Shown here: positions 9,415 through 16,819 of the stretch, piece after piece | Layout of the letters: each line of letters opens with the position of its first letter | How positions within the stretch are numbered: the stretch's first letter is position 1 | From: Brumimicrobium ulvae | GTDB lineage: Bacteria; Bacteroidota; Bacteroidia; Flavobacteriales_D; Crocinitomicaceae | Reading direction: 5' to 3' | Assembly: GCF_947504225.1 (NCBI RefSeq) | Contig: NZ_CANNGT010000009.1 | Coordinates: 1 to 64,000, forward strand | DNA: 64,000 nt | Position numbers and translations under genes: made by a program | The notes under the pieces: model-generated | What the model was told of the DNA's origin: nothing | The model's input: only the letters and a program-made list of their open reading frames with translations | Database searches by the model: none

Positions 9415-9442
9415 GAAGGTGTGACTTTTAAATCGCACCTTC
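9415..9442. terminator. Hairpin between convergent genes
   Basis: GAAGGTGTGA (9415-9424) pairs with TCGCACCTTC (9433-9442) over ten pairs including one G-T, with loop CTTTTAAA. It lies between the ends of two convergent genes. Read on the reverse strand it is followed by an AT-rich tract, so it may serve as a bidirectional terminator. Confidence 0.55.
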
Positions 9443-9448
9443 CACTAG

Positions 9449-10519
9449 TTACTCTTTTACCAATCCAATTTCCAACATATTCGGCCAGTTTTTACCCGTT
9501 ACGAATAATTGTTTAGTGGATTCTTTATAGGCAATTCCGTTAAAAACTTCCCCTGTTTTACGGTAATCTAATGCCAAAATACTTGCATCAATTCTCCCTG
9601 TTACAATTCCTGTTTCTGGGTCGATAATTGCGATTTGATTTGTGGTATAGATATTTGCATAAATCTTTCCATTAATGTATTCCAATTCGTTTAATCCTTT
9701 TACCGGGCCTTCATTGGTGTATACTTCTAGGGTTTTAATCAAACCAAAAGTGTTTGGATCTCTAAAGTAAAGACGTTCTGAACCATCCGTCATAATGAGC
9801 TGTTCTCCGTTGTTACACAATCCCCAACCTTCTCCGGTGTAAGTAAATGTCTCAATTTCTTCCATGGTGTTTTTGTTGTAAACAAAACAAGTGTGTTCTT
9901 GCCATGTTAATTGGTACAGTCTATCCCCTAGAATTGTAATTCCTTCTCCAAAATACTTCTCACCAAGCATTTTTTTGTCTTGAATTGCACCCGTGTTTAA
10001 GTCCACCTTTGCAATCATGCTGCTGCCCATTCCACCTGTTCCTTCATACAGTTGGTCGCCATCAAATTCAAGTCCTTGGGTGTAAGACATTGTCGAATGC
10101 GGATATTCTTTCAACACTTCAGCCGTGTACTCTTGTGGAAATACGTCTGGGATAATTTTAACAATTCGGTTGTCTCTGCGTGTTTTATCATCCGTAGTTT
10201 TGGTTTCTAAAGTCAGTTGGTTGGTTCCAATTCCCCAATTCCTTGTGTTTACCTCAAAAAGGTAGCTTTCTTTTTTTGCAGGACCTTCAAAAATCACAGT
10301 ATCTTTGGTAAACACCTTGATTGATTTTACATTTTCCAGATTAGCAATACTTACTTCAACACGAATAGACTGACCTTTTTGTGCCGATGCGTTGTTGAAT
10401 GGGAGTTCAAATTTTGCAGGCACAAGACTTCCTCTTGTAATTGGGGTATCATCTTCACCACATGAGTGAATAGTCAACACAAGCAACATAAACGTTGCTA
10501 AATAGAAAAACGATTTCAT
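9449..10519 (-). CDS. Glutaminyl-peptide cyclotransferase (plant/bacterial propeller type), lipoprotein
   Basis: This family turns N-terminal glutamine into pyroglutamate. The protein is a lipoprotein (TIHSCGEDD, Cys20) with an Ig-like N-terminal region (about 35-125) and a five-bladed propeller of the PF05096 type. The propeller shows YPHSTMSYTQGLEFDGDQLYEGTG, KYFGEGITILGDRLYQLTW, GEGWGLCNNGEQLIMTDGS and LNELEYINGKIYANIY, all hallmark blades. It is the last gene of pheS-ytxJ-cyclotransferase, six bases after ytxJ. In T9SS-bearing bacteria many secreted proteins start with pyroglutamate, which would give a surface-anchored periplasmic cyclase a plausible role; that link is inference. Confidence 0.88.
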   Translation of the reverse strand: MKSFFYLATFMLLVLTIHSCGEDDTPITRGSLVPAKFELPFNNASAQKGQSIRVEVSIANLENVKSIKVFTKDTVIFEGPAKKESYLFEVNTRNWGIGTNQLTLETKTTDDKTRRDNRIVKIIPDVFPQEYTAEVLKEYPHSTMSYTQGLEFDGDQLYEGTGGMGSSMIAKVDLNTGAIQDKKMLGEKYFGEGITILGDRLYQLTWQEHTCFVYNKNTMEEIETFTYTGEGWGLCNNGEQLIMTDGSERLYFRDPNTFGLIKTLEVYTNEGPVKGLNELEYINGKIYANIYTTNQIAIIDPETGIVTGRIDASILALDYRKTGEVFNGIAYKESTKQLFVTGKNWPNMLEIGLVKE

Positions 10520-10525
10520 ATAAAT

Positions 10526-10897
10526 TTAGATTAAATTTTTTATAGCACTTGCTGAAATACCATTGTGAGATGAGTTGTATACAGCTTTTTTATCTTTGAT
10601 TAAGATAACCTGGGGGGACTGATGTTCAACCGAGGTGATTACACTCAATGCATTTGAAACGTCTCTGTGCCTTATTAAATCAATAAAGTACAAGTCGCAT
10701 TTTTCGTTTTCTTCCCATTGAGACTCAAAACCATTAAGTGCCATCGAAGAAATATTGCAACGTGTAGAGTGTTTAAAAAACAGTCCAGATTTGCCTTCTG
10801 TATTAGTGATTGCTTCGTTGAGTGCTTCGACCGATTCGATATTGATCCAGTTGACTCTACTTTCTCTTGATTTTTTGCTGAATGAAAAAAGTCCCAT
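10526..10897 (-). CDS. ytxJ: YtxJ/BrxC-like monothiol bacilliredoxin
   Basis: A 123-residue thioredoxin-fold protein of the YtxJ family, which reduces mixed disulphides with bacillithiol. The key stretch is FKHSTRCNISSMAL, with Cys47 in place of the usual TCPIS-type motif (Asn replaces Pro after the cysteine). The cis-Pro loop is present as HQSPQVILIKD, and the end NSSHNGISASAIKNLI matches the family. It starts two bases after the pheS stop and lies six bases before the cyclotransferase start, so the three genes are probably one transcript. Its presence implies bacillithiol is made in this organism, although the bsh genes are not in the window. Confidence 0.88.
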   Translation of the reverse strand: MGLFSFSKKSRESRVNWINIESVEALNEAITNTEGKSGLFFKHSTRCNISSMALNGFESQWEENEKCDLYFIDLIRHRDVSNALSVITSVEHQSPQVILIKDKKAVYNSSHNGISASAIKNLI

Positions 10898-10899
10898 AA

Positions 10900-11931
10900 T
10901 TAAAATGCAGATTTAAATTGTTTTAAAAAACGAACATCATTTTCAGAGTATAGACGTAAGTCGTTAACCCTGAACTTCAATTGTGCAATTCTTTCGATAC
11001 CCATCCCGAAGGCAAATCCACTATATTCTTTGGGGTCAATATTTGCTGCTTCAAGAACGTTTGGGTCAATCATTCCACAACCAAGAATTTCTAGCCAACC
11101 TGTGTATTTACAAACGTTACAGCCTTTTCCGCTGCAAATTGTACAGCTTACATCTACTTCTGCACTCGGTTCGGTAAATGGAAAGTAAGAAGGTCTTAAA
11201 CGGATTTGAGTTTTCTTTCCAAACATTTCTTGGGCGAAAAACAATATTGTTTGTTTCAAGTCTGCAAAAGAAACATCTTTATCAATAAACAATCCTTCAA
11301 CTTGGTGGAAGAAGCAATGCGCACGTGCTGAAATAGCTTCGTTTCTGTAGACTCTACCAGGCGATATGGTACGGATTGGAGGTTTGCTGTTTTCCATAAC
11401 ACGCACTTGAACGGATGAGGTATGCGTTCTCAAAGCCATTTCTTCATCTCCTGCTTCTACAAAGAAAGTGTCTTGCATATCTCTTGCCGGATGTTCTTCA
11501 GGGAAGTTTAATGCAGAAAAGTTATGCCAATCATCCTCAACCTCAGGACCTTCAGAAACACCGTATCCTATGCGTTCAAAAATAGAAATAATTTCTTTGC
11601 GAATTACACTAATAGGGTGTCTAGCTCCTATAGTGTTGGGCTCTCCAGGTCTTGAAAAATCAATTTCTTCTTTGTCTACAGTCTCATTCGAAAGCTGATC
11701 TTTAAACTTGTCGAATACAGTTTGTGCTGCATTCTTTAACTCATTTATTTGTAAACCAACTTTCTTTTTGTCTTCATTTGGAACGTTTTTTAGTTCTGTA
11801 AATAAAGGTTTAAGACAATTTTTTGATCCTAAAAATTTTATTCTAAATGTTTCTAAAGCTGAAGCATCTTGAATAGGAGTAGTATTGACTTCGTTAAGGA
11901 GTTGTTCTATTTTGTTTTGAATATCTGACAT
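10900..11931 (-). CDS. pheS: Phenylalanine-tRNA ligase alpha subunit
   Basis: The alpha subunit of the heterotetrameric PheRS charges tRNA-Phe in the cytoplasm. The N-terminal coiled coil (about 1-85) is followed by the class II catalytic core: motif GARHPISVIRKEI, the core stretches GYGVSEGPEVEDDWHNFSALNFP and RTHTSSVQVRVM, motif 2 RVYRNEAISARAHCFFHQVEG, and motif 3 FAFGMGIERIAQLKF near the end. The length of 343 residues is typical. The beta-subunit gene pheT is not adjacent here, as is common in Bacteroidota. It leads a cluster with ytxJ and the glutamine cyclotransferase. Confidence 0.97.
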   Translation of the reverse strand: MSDIQNKIEQLLNEVNTTPIQDASALETFRIKFLGSKNCLKPLFTELKNVPNEDKKKVGLQINELKNAAQTVFDKFKDQLSNETVDKEEIDFSRPGEPNTIGARHPISVIRKEIISIFERIGYGVSEGPEVEDDWHNFSALNFPEEHPARDMQDTFFVEAGDEEMALRTHTSSVQVRVMENSKPPIRTISPGRVYRNEAISARAHCFFHQVEGLFIDKDVSFADLKQTILFFAQEMFGKKTQIRLRPSYFPFTEPSAEVDVSCTICSGKGCNVCKYTGWLEILGCGMIDPNVLEAANIDPKEYSGFAFGMGIERIAQLKFRVNDLRLYSENDVRFLKQFKSAF

Positions 11932-11987
11932 TTTAAAAAGTGTTCTTTATACTGTGTTTTACAATATTGTTCAAAAGATTTATTGTA

Positions 11988-11995
11988 CAAATTTA
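11988..11995 (-). promoter_or_regulatory. -7 box upstream of pheS
   Basis: Read on the reverse strand this is TAAATTTG, a full match to TAnnTTTG, 56 bases before the pheS ATG. No clear -33 TTG was found, so the call rests on one element. Confidence 0.4.
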
Positions 11996-12005
11996 GTAGT
12001 AATTT

Positions 12006-12034
12006 TTTGTAATTGTAATTATTCCATAACTTTG
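12006..12034 (+). promoter_or_regulatory. Promoter for the first tandem lipoprotein gene
   Basis: TTTG at 12006-12009 and TAACTTTG at 12027-12034 are separated by 17 bases, and the ATG at 12056 follows 21 bases later. This is a good match to the Bacteroidota promoter pattern. Confidence 0.5.
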
Positions 12035-12055
12035 CAACATCTAAAATTATAAACT

Positions 12056-12433
12056 ATGTCTTATAAAAAGCTTGTGTTGCTTGCGTTTGTTGTGTTTGGA
12101 GGCTTTCTTCTCCCTTCGTGTACAAAAAAAGATCCGTCCGTTTTAAAGATTTTTGTAAGGTCAAGTGACTTTATTTTGACAGAAGACGCTAGTGTTCGTA
12201 TTGTTTCAGATATTAAAAAAGGGACACCAGAATACTTTGATGAGGTGAAGACGAATTCTTCAGGAGTAGCTATTTTTAATCTTGACGAGTTGTTTGATCA
12301 ATATGGGAAGAAAGATGAGAAAGTAGCCTACTTTACAGTTTATGCAAAAGATACAACAACTTATCAAACTGTCGGAACAGCTAGAGCAAAGGCTTATTTG
12401 ACCTCTACAGAGTCAATAATTTTGAAGAATTAG
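12056..12433 (+). CDS. Small lipoprotein, Ig-like, tandem paralogue A
   Basis: A 125-residue lipoprotein of unknown function (signal KLVLLAFVVFGGFLLPSC, lipidated Cys22). The mature part is a single beta-rich domain of the carboxypeptidase-regulatory/Ig type: KIFVRSSDFILTEDASVRIVSD, then TNSSGVAIFNLDELFDQYGKK, then a last strand ending in STESIILKN. The motif TNSSGVAIFN is identical in the next gene, so the two are tandem paralogues. Each seems to have its own terminator, so they may be separate transcripts. Confidence 0.75.
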   Translation: MSYKKLVLLAFVVFGGFLLPSCTKKDPSVLKIFVRSSDFILTEDASVRIVSDIKKGTPEYFDEVKTNSSGVAIFNLDELFDQYGKKDEKVAYFTVYAKDTTTYQTVGTARAKAYLTSTESIILKN

Positions 12434-12453
12434 CAACCTTTTTGCTGTTTTTT
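12432..12453 (+). terminator. Weak intrinsic terminator after paralogue A
   Basis: AGCAA pairs with TTGCT across a five-base loop, followed by GTTTTTT. The stem is short and begins within the stop codon. Confidence 0.45.
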
Positions 12454-12506
12454 ACGTTATAATAAGAACAATACACTACTTTTAACCAATAGAAAACTAT
12501 TTTACA

Positions 12507-12887
12507 ATGAGAAACTATATTTTATTTTCAGGATTTTTATTAGTTGCTTTTGCAATGACATTTACGTTTGGGTCTTGCCGTAAAAAGGCAGATACCATCG
12601 CGAAAATAACCGTTAGAGATACAGCCAATGTTTTGGTGCCTAATGCACGTGTTATATTGTATGGAACAGCAACTGAGCCGCCATTAAAACCTGTAGTAAG
12701 AAGAGATACAACCTATACAAACTCATCTGGTGTGGCTATTTTTAATTACAATGAAGTATACCAATTAGGACAAGCAGGAGTTGCAGTTTTAGATATTTCT
12801 GCTGAAAAAGGAGGTTTGTACGGCGAGGGAATTATAAAAGTTGAAGAAGAAGTGGAAAGTACAGCAACTGTATTTATTCAACCTTAA
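12507..12887 (+). CDS. Small lipoprotein, Ig-like, tandem paralogue B
   Basis: A 126-residue lipoprotein (signal LFSGFLLVAFAMTFTFGSC, lipidated Cys24 followed by RKKAD). The mature domain parallels paralogue A: KITVRDTANVLVPNARVILYG, then RRDTTYTNSSGVAIFNYNEVYQ, then VLDISAEKGGLYGEG and a final strand STATVFIQP. Overall divergence from A is large while TNSSGVAIFN is unchanged, so the duplication is not recent. The fold suggests a ligand-binding or adaptor beta-sandwich on the periplasmic face of the outer membrane. The function is unknown. Confidence 0.75.
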   Translation: MRNYILFSGFLLVAFAMTFTFGSCRKKADTIAKITVRDTANVLVPNARVILYGTATEPPLKPVVRRDTTYTNSSGVAIFNYNEVYQLGQAGVAVLDISAEKGGLYGEGIIKVEEEVESTATVFIQP

Positions 12888-12906
12888 AAATAAAATTATT
12901 TTACTT

Positions 12907-12941
12907 AAAGCCTTGGCAATTAGTTGCTGGGGCTTTTTTTT
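12907..12941 (+). terminator. Intrinsic terminator after paralogue B
   Basis: AAAGCC and GCAA pair with TTGC and GGCTTT around a TTAG loop with a small internal mismatch, followed by a run of eight T. This is a convincing rho-independent terminator. Confidence 0.85.
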
Positions 12942-13087
12942 ATGTATTGTAATTTAGGTTTTAGGCATAAGAAATTACTCTATTCTTGTCAATAAATGTG
13001 AGGAAATCAAAAGAAGAATCTATGTTTCCTTTTAGAATAAATAATTTTTTGTACTTTAGCCCGTCGAAAAGGTACAAGTTGAAAATT

Positions 13088-13177
13088 GGAGAGGTGCAGG
13101 AGTGGCTGAACTGGCTCGCCTGGAAAGCGAGTGTTCCTTCATCGGAACCGAGGGTTCGAATCCCTCTCTCTCCGCCA
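13088..13177 (+). tRNA. tRNA-Ser (GGA anticodon), CCA encoded
   Basis: The acceptor arm GGAGAGG pairs with TCTCTCC (one G-T pair), followed by discriminator G and an encoded CCA at 13175-13177. The anticodon stem CTCGC/GCGAG encloses loop CTGGAAA, giving anticodon GGA for UCC/UCU serine codons. A long variable arm (TGTTCC...GGAAC) marks it as a class II tRNA. The T arm is GAGGG-TTCGAAT-CCCTC. The box TACTTTAG about 30 bases upstream may be its -7 element. Confidence 0.97.
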
Positions 13178-13253
13178 CTAAACTTGTTAATTTTTGATTA
13201 ATTTAGGAATATTAATAATTTTACAGAAACGATTAATTTTTAATCTTTGGAAC

Positions 13254-14108
13254 ATGAAAAAAATAGTTAGTTCTTTAGCAATCATCGGAATGTTCACATT
13301 CGGATTTAGCACAGTATCATTTGCGGACGAACAAGATCCAGCAAACGTAAGTCAAGAAGAAGTAGAAGCCGTAATGGGTGAAGATACTTCAGTAGTAAAC
13401 GAAGTAGCGGAAGCTCCTGCTCAAACAGAGATTGAAGAGCAAGTTGAAGAAGCTGAAGTTGAAACAGAAGTAGGTTTCGTTTCTACTTTGAAGAAGAAGT
13501 TTATTGAAGGAGACCCGTTCTGGATGGGAATCGTTTTGATTGCTTTAATTATTGGTATTGCGCTATGTATTGAGCGTATCGTATACTTAAACCTTTCTTC
13601 AATCAATACGAAGAAGTTCTTAGCAGATGTTGAAGCAGCTATCGCTAAAGGGGATATTGAAGGAGCGAAAGAAATTTGCCGTAACACAAGAGGTCCAATT
13701 GCATCTATTTTTTACCAAGGACTTACACGTATTGATGAAGGTGTAGAAGCTGTTGAGAAAACAGTTGTTGCTTACGGTGGAGTTCAAATGGGATTATTAG
13801 AGAAAGGTATCTCTTGGATTTCTTTATTTATTGCTCTTGCGCCAATGCTTGGGTTTATGGGTACGGTAATCGGGATGATTCAAGCCTTTACTAAAATTGT
13901 TGAAGATGGTCAAGTATCTCCAATTACAGTTGCAGGTGGTATTCAGGTAGCACTTTTAACAACAGTATTTGGTTTGATTTCAGCAATTATCCTTCAGATT
14001 TTTTACAACTACATCATTTCTAAAATTGACGGTATTGTAAACGAAATGGAGAACTCTTCTATTACCTTAGTTGACATGTTGATTAAGTATAAAGCTACTG
14101 CAAAGTAA
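13254..14108 (+). CDS. ExbB/TolQ-type proton channel subunit with signal peptide
   Basis: The channel subunit of an ExbB-ExbD motor that uses the proton gradient to power TonB-dependent outer-membrane import. I chose the ATG at 13254 because it gives a clear signal peptide (MKKIVSSLAIIGMFTFGFSTVSFA); the frame opens 60 bases earlier. After the signal come about 45 highly acidic residues (QEEVEAVMGEDTSVVNEVAE and on), then TM1 (PFWMGIVLIALIIGIALCIERIVYL). The cytoplasmic domain contains AKGDIEGAKEICRNTRGPIASI. The last two helices, LGFMGTVIGMIQAF and GGIQVALLTTVFGLISAIILQ, match the MotA/TolQ/ExbB family. It is the first gene of a four-gene operon. The signal peptide and acidic linker put its N-terminus in the periplasm. 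Confidence 0.92.
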   Translation: MKKIVSSLAIIGMFTFGFSTVSFADEQDPANVSQEEVEAVMGEDTSVVNEVAEAPAQTEIEEQVEEAEVETEVGFVSTLKKKFIEGDPFWMGIVLIALIIGIALCIERIVYLNLSSINTKKFLADVEAAIAKGDIEGAKEICRNTRGPIASIFYQGLTRIDEGVEAVEKTVVAYGGVQMGLLEKGISWISLFIALAPMLGFMGTVIGMIQAFTKIVEDGQVSPITVAGGIQVALLTTVFGLISAIILQIFYNYIISKIDGIVNEMENSSITLVDMLIKYKATAK

Positions 14109-14151
14109 TTTTATAGTAGGTTGTATTTATTCACTTTTAAAACCATTTATT

Positions 14152-14634
14152 ATGGATAATGAAAAAAAGTTAAACGTTCTAGGTCTTATCATAAAACTAG
14201 TGATTGCAGTTCCTGCATTGATCTTCGGTTTTATCGTTATGACTTCAGGAGTTAACGCTGAAAGTAAAGATTTTGAGAAACTTGAATTTATGGATAGTTT
14301 CGCATTCAATGGTGTAATGAACATCAGTTTATATGCAATTGCAATCACAATTGTATTGATCTTGATTTTCTTTGTTGTGCTGTTGATTACAAGACCAGTT
14401 CAGGCAGTTAAATCTATTCTAGGGATCATCATTTCAGGAATCTTGTTCTTTATTCTTTACTCTATAGGAACAACGGATACCTTGGAAAGCTTGAACGTAG
14501 TTGGAGATATTACTGCAAGTGAATCAGCGATTAACTTTACACATGCAGGGATTTACACTGCTCTTATAGGTCTAGCTGTTTGTTCAGCAATAGCTATATT
14601 TATGGGCTTCATTGTTAAATTAATTAGAAACTAA
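14152..14634 (+). CDS. Four-TM membrane protein of the ExbBD operon, function unknown
   Basis: A 160-residue inner-membrane protein that I cannot assign to a family. Four helices are visible at about 11-33, 55-80, 84-103 and 128-156. The loop between helices 1 and 2 (NAESKDFEKLEFMDSFAFNG) and the loop between 3 and 4 (TTDTLESLNVVGDITASESA) are both acidic and should face the same side, probably the periplasm. It sits between exbB (43 bases upstream) and the first exbD (7 bases downstream) in an unbroken same-strand series. This strongly suggests an accessory subunit of that motor; the role itself is inference. Confidence 0.7.
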   Translation: MDNEKKLNVLGLIIKLVIAVPALIFGFIVMTSGVNAESKDFEKLEFMDSFAFNGVMNISLYAIAITIVLILIFFVVLLITRPVQAVKSILGIIISGILFFILYSIGTTDTLESLNVVGDITASESAINFTHAGIYTALIGLAVCSAIAIFMGFIVKLIRN

Positions 14635-14641
14635 AAAAAGA

Positions 14642-15445
14642 ATGGCAAAGCGAGAATCACCGGAAATTAATGCAGGTTCGATGGCGGATATTGCCTTCTT
14701 ATTGCTCATCTTTTTCCTTGTTACAACAACAATGGATAAGGATACAGCTTACTTGCGAATGATTCCAAAGAAAGTTGAGACGAATAAGCCTCAAACTCCT
14801 ATTCAGCAAAAGAATATCTATAAAATCGCTATTAACAGTAAGCAGGTAATTCAAGCGAGAGATTCTATTATTAAGCCTGAAGATATTACACATCTGAATA
14901 GTAGAATTAAACATTTCTACCTTGTTAACAGAGGGAAAAAAGAAAACCGTGATATAAATTATCCTTACTATGGATACGGAAGTATACAGTTGTATAAATC
15001 TAACCTACAGGAACAAGAGGCTCGTTTGTTGAAGCTAGAATCGCAGGAAGTTATCGATGAGAGAACTCAGCAAATGATCGACCAAGCATATGATGCAGTT
15101 GCGAAATGGGAAGAAAAGTTAGAAATGATGGAACTCTACGCTAAATTTAGCGGGAAAAGAGAAATGCCAGAAATTGACTTTGAAGCGCATATCCGTTTGG
15201 AATCGTTCCTAGACACTGATTACTCTGCATACGTAGCTGTACAGTCAGAGGTTGAAAAAGCGGTAACTGAAATGAGAGATAAGGAAGCAATGGAATTGTT
15301 TGGTATGACGTATACCGCAATGAACAACTTCTATCAACAAAAGAAGACCGAGAATACTCCTGAAGTGCGTACAATGAAAAAGCACATGGAGTTAATTGAA
15401 ACTTTGTTTCCTCTAAAATTAATTGAGGTAAAACCAAAACGTTAA
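14642..15445 (+). CDS. ExbD/TolR-family protein with a large coiled-coil insertion
   Basis: A plug/stator subunit of the ExbB-ExbD motor. It starts with a short cytoplasmic tail, then INAGSMADIAFLLLIFFLVTTTMD, whose Asp16 is the conserved proton-carrying residue. The periplasmic domain begins with YKIAINSKQVIQARDSIIKPEDI. Between about residues 97 and 175 it carries a charged, mostly helical insertion (GSIQLYKSNLQEQEARLLKL, then EERTQ/AKWEEKLEMMELY-like stretches). The domain then resumes with IRLESFLDTDYSAYVAVQSEV. At 267 residues it is about twice the size of classic ExbD. It starts 7 bases after the four-TM gene and 2 bases before the second exbD. Confidence 0.88.
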   Translation: MAKRESPEINAGSMADIAFLLLIFFLVTTTMDKDTAYLRMIPKKVETNKPQTPIQQKNIYKIAINSKQVIQARDSIIKPEDITHLNSRIKHFYLVNRGKKENRDINYPYYGYGSIQLYKSNLQEQEARLLKLESQEVIDERTQQMIDQAYDAVAKWEEKLEMMELYAKFSGKREMPEIDFEAHIRLESFLDTDYSAYVAVQSEVEKAVTEMRDKEAMELFGMTYTAMNNFYQQKKTENTPEVRTMKKHMELIETLFPLKLIEVKPKR

Positions 15446-15447
15446 TT

Positions 15448-15966
15448 ATGTCGAAATTTAGAAAAAATGAAGAAAAACCAGCTCCAGCGATTAATACATC
15501 GTCGTTGCCGGATATCGTTTTCATGCTTTTGTTCTTCTTCATGGTAGCTACAACTACCAAAGAAGTTGATCCATTGGTGAAAATTAATTCAGCACAAGGT
15601 GCAGGTGTTACTGATTTGACTCCCTTTAAACAACGTGGTGAAGTAGACTTCGTTTATTTAGGGGAACCAATGAAAGGTGACGTTGATAAATTCGAAAAAG
15701 GAATTGCTGTTCAGTTTGATGGTATCCTTTCGCAAAATGGAATTAACGGAATTGGAGTTTGGAAAACTGAAAAGTTTAGAAATAAACCGGCTGAAGTAAC
15801 TGCTCCGCAGGAGAATATTATCACTTGTTTCAAAGCAGATGAGAAAGTTCCTATGGGAATCATCTTTACAGCACGTGAAATTTTGCAAGAATTAAACTTT
15901 AACTCAATTGCTTACTCAGCCCAAGAGATGGGGAACAAATCAAGTTATAGCATAAGAGAACAGTAG
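15448..15966 (+). CDS. Second ExbD/TolR-family protein
   Basis: A 172-residue ExbD subunit. INTSSLPDIVFMLLFFFMVATTTKE carries the conserved Asp22 at the start of the single TM helix. The periplasmic part (VDFVYLGEPMKGDVDKFEKG, then IITCFKADEKVPMGIIFTAREILQ, then NSIAYSAQEMG) has the usual ExbD strand-helix order, with a short insertion. It follows the larger exbD by 2 bases, so both probably join the same ExbB ring as unlike copies. It is the last gene of the operon. Its stop codon is separated by one base from the stop of the convergent CPBP protease gene. Confidence 0.92.
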   Translation: MSKFRKNEEKPAPAINTSSLPDIVFMLLFFFMVATTTKEVDPLVKINSAQGAGVTDLTPFKQRGEVDFVYLGEPMKGDVDKFEKGIAVQFDGILSQNGINGIGVWKTEKFRNKPAEVTAPQENIITCFKADEKVPMGIIFTAREILQELNFNSIAYSAQEMGNKSSYSIREQ

Positions 15967-15967
15967 A

Positions 15968-16819
15968 TTATTTTTTCTTAATATAATAGAAAATCAATCC
16001 CATTAATAGCAATGTTGATGGGATTGTTATTTTTAAATCGATCTCCATCATCCACGTAGGGAAAGTATCCTCAGACAACCAGTATACGTTTAAGATGTTG
16101 TTTAACGCGTGTACAACAATTCCTGGAATGATACTTCCCGAAACGTAATACATTAAGCCTAACGCAACCCCAAAGACCAATAATGGTATGATTTGAATGT
16201 AGTTAAAGTGCAATACAGCAAAAACTACAGCGCTGATTAATATACTGGGCATTACTTTTTTGTTGTTTTTTAGTATGTGATGAAAAAGAAATCTTCTAAA
16301 AGCCAATTCTTCTGCGATTCCTGTGATTACGCCAATGATTAAAACCGCAATTATAAATGAAGTTGATCCAACAGGGCCAACAAGAGATTTTAGCATTCTG
16401 TCTGAACTTTCTTTTTGGGCCAATAACTCATCGAATACATCCAAAGACTGAATTAGTTGTATGTTTATTTCATTGAAAAAGGGTAATAGGAAAAACGCAC
16501 AAGTAAATAATAAAACACTCCAAACGATGAATTGGAACTGTGGCTTCCTTATTAGATTTTCTTCATCAGGCTCCAGCTTTATATAAAGTAATGCTGGAAT
16601 CAACAAGAATCCTAATTGAAAAGGTAGGAATTGAATGAGCATGTACTGAACAGGATAAGAACTGAGCTGTATACTTATGTCATTTGTTGGCATTTCAGGG
16701 TAAAGAACACTGATAATTATACTTATGATAACCGAAAGTAGAACAACCGAAACTGCTCCAATGAGTAATAAGAAACTGGCTTGTAAAAACGGGCTTAAAG
16801 ACTGATATTTTTCTTTCAT
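15968..16819 (-). CDS. CPBP (CAAX) family intramembrane metalloprotease
   Basis: A 283-residue membrane protein with about seven or eight helices. The abortive-infection/CAAX protease motifs are IAEELAFRRFLF (the EExxxR motif), then VVFAVLHFNYIQIIPLLVFG (first metal His) and IIPGIVVHALNN (second His), which build the intramembrane glutamate-histidine site. Bacterial members cleave or bind membrane peptides; the substrate here is unknown. It starts at the last base of rodA, so it is the last gene of the mreBCD-mrdA-rodA series, which hints at an envelope role. The 3' part of its coding region also holds the presumed terminator of the opposing exbD operon. Confidence 0.88.
   Translation of the reverse strand: MKEKYQSLSPFLQASFLLLIGAVSVVLLSVIISIIISVLYPEMPTNDISIQLSSYPVQYMLIQFLPFQLGFLLIPALLYIKLEPDEENLIRKPQFQFIVWSVLLFTCAFFLLPFFNEINIQLIQSLDVFDELLAQKESSDRMLKSLVGPVGSTSFIIAVLIIGVITGIAEELAFRRFLFHHILKNNKKVMPSILISAVVFAVLHFNYIQIIPLLVFGVALGLMYYVSGSIIPGIVVHALNNILNVYWLSEDTFPTWMMEIDLKITIPSTLLLMGLIFYYIKKK
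15995..16034 (+). terminator. Terminator of the exbBD operon inside the opposing coding region
   Basis: CAATCCCAT (15995-16003) pairs exactly with ATGGGATTG (16018-16026), and the forward strand then reads TTATTTTT. It lies 28 bases after the exbD stop and entirely within the convergent CPBP gene. It has the form of an intrinsic terminator for the forward operon. Confidence 0.6.

Noticed and set aside
12986..13201. A 71-codon open frame upstream of exbB
   Set aside because: It runs straight through the tRNA-Ser gene, so it is a chance frame.
15968..16819. The CPBP protease as an abortive-infection defence gene
   Set aside because: The family is sometimes called Abi, but this copy is tied to the elongation operon and no other defence gene is near.
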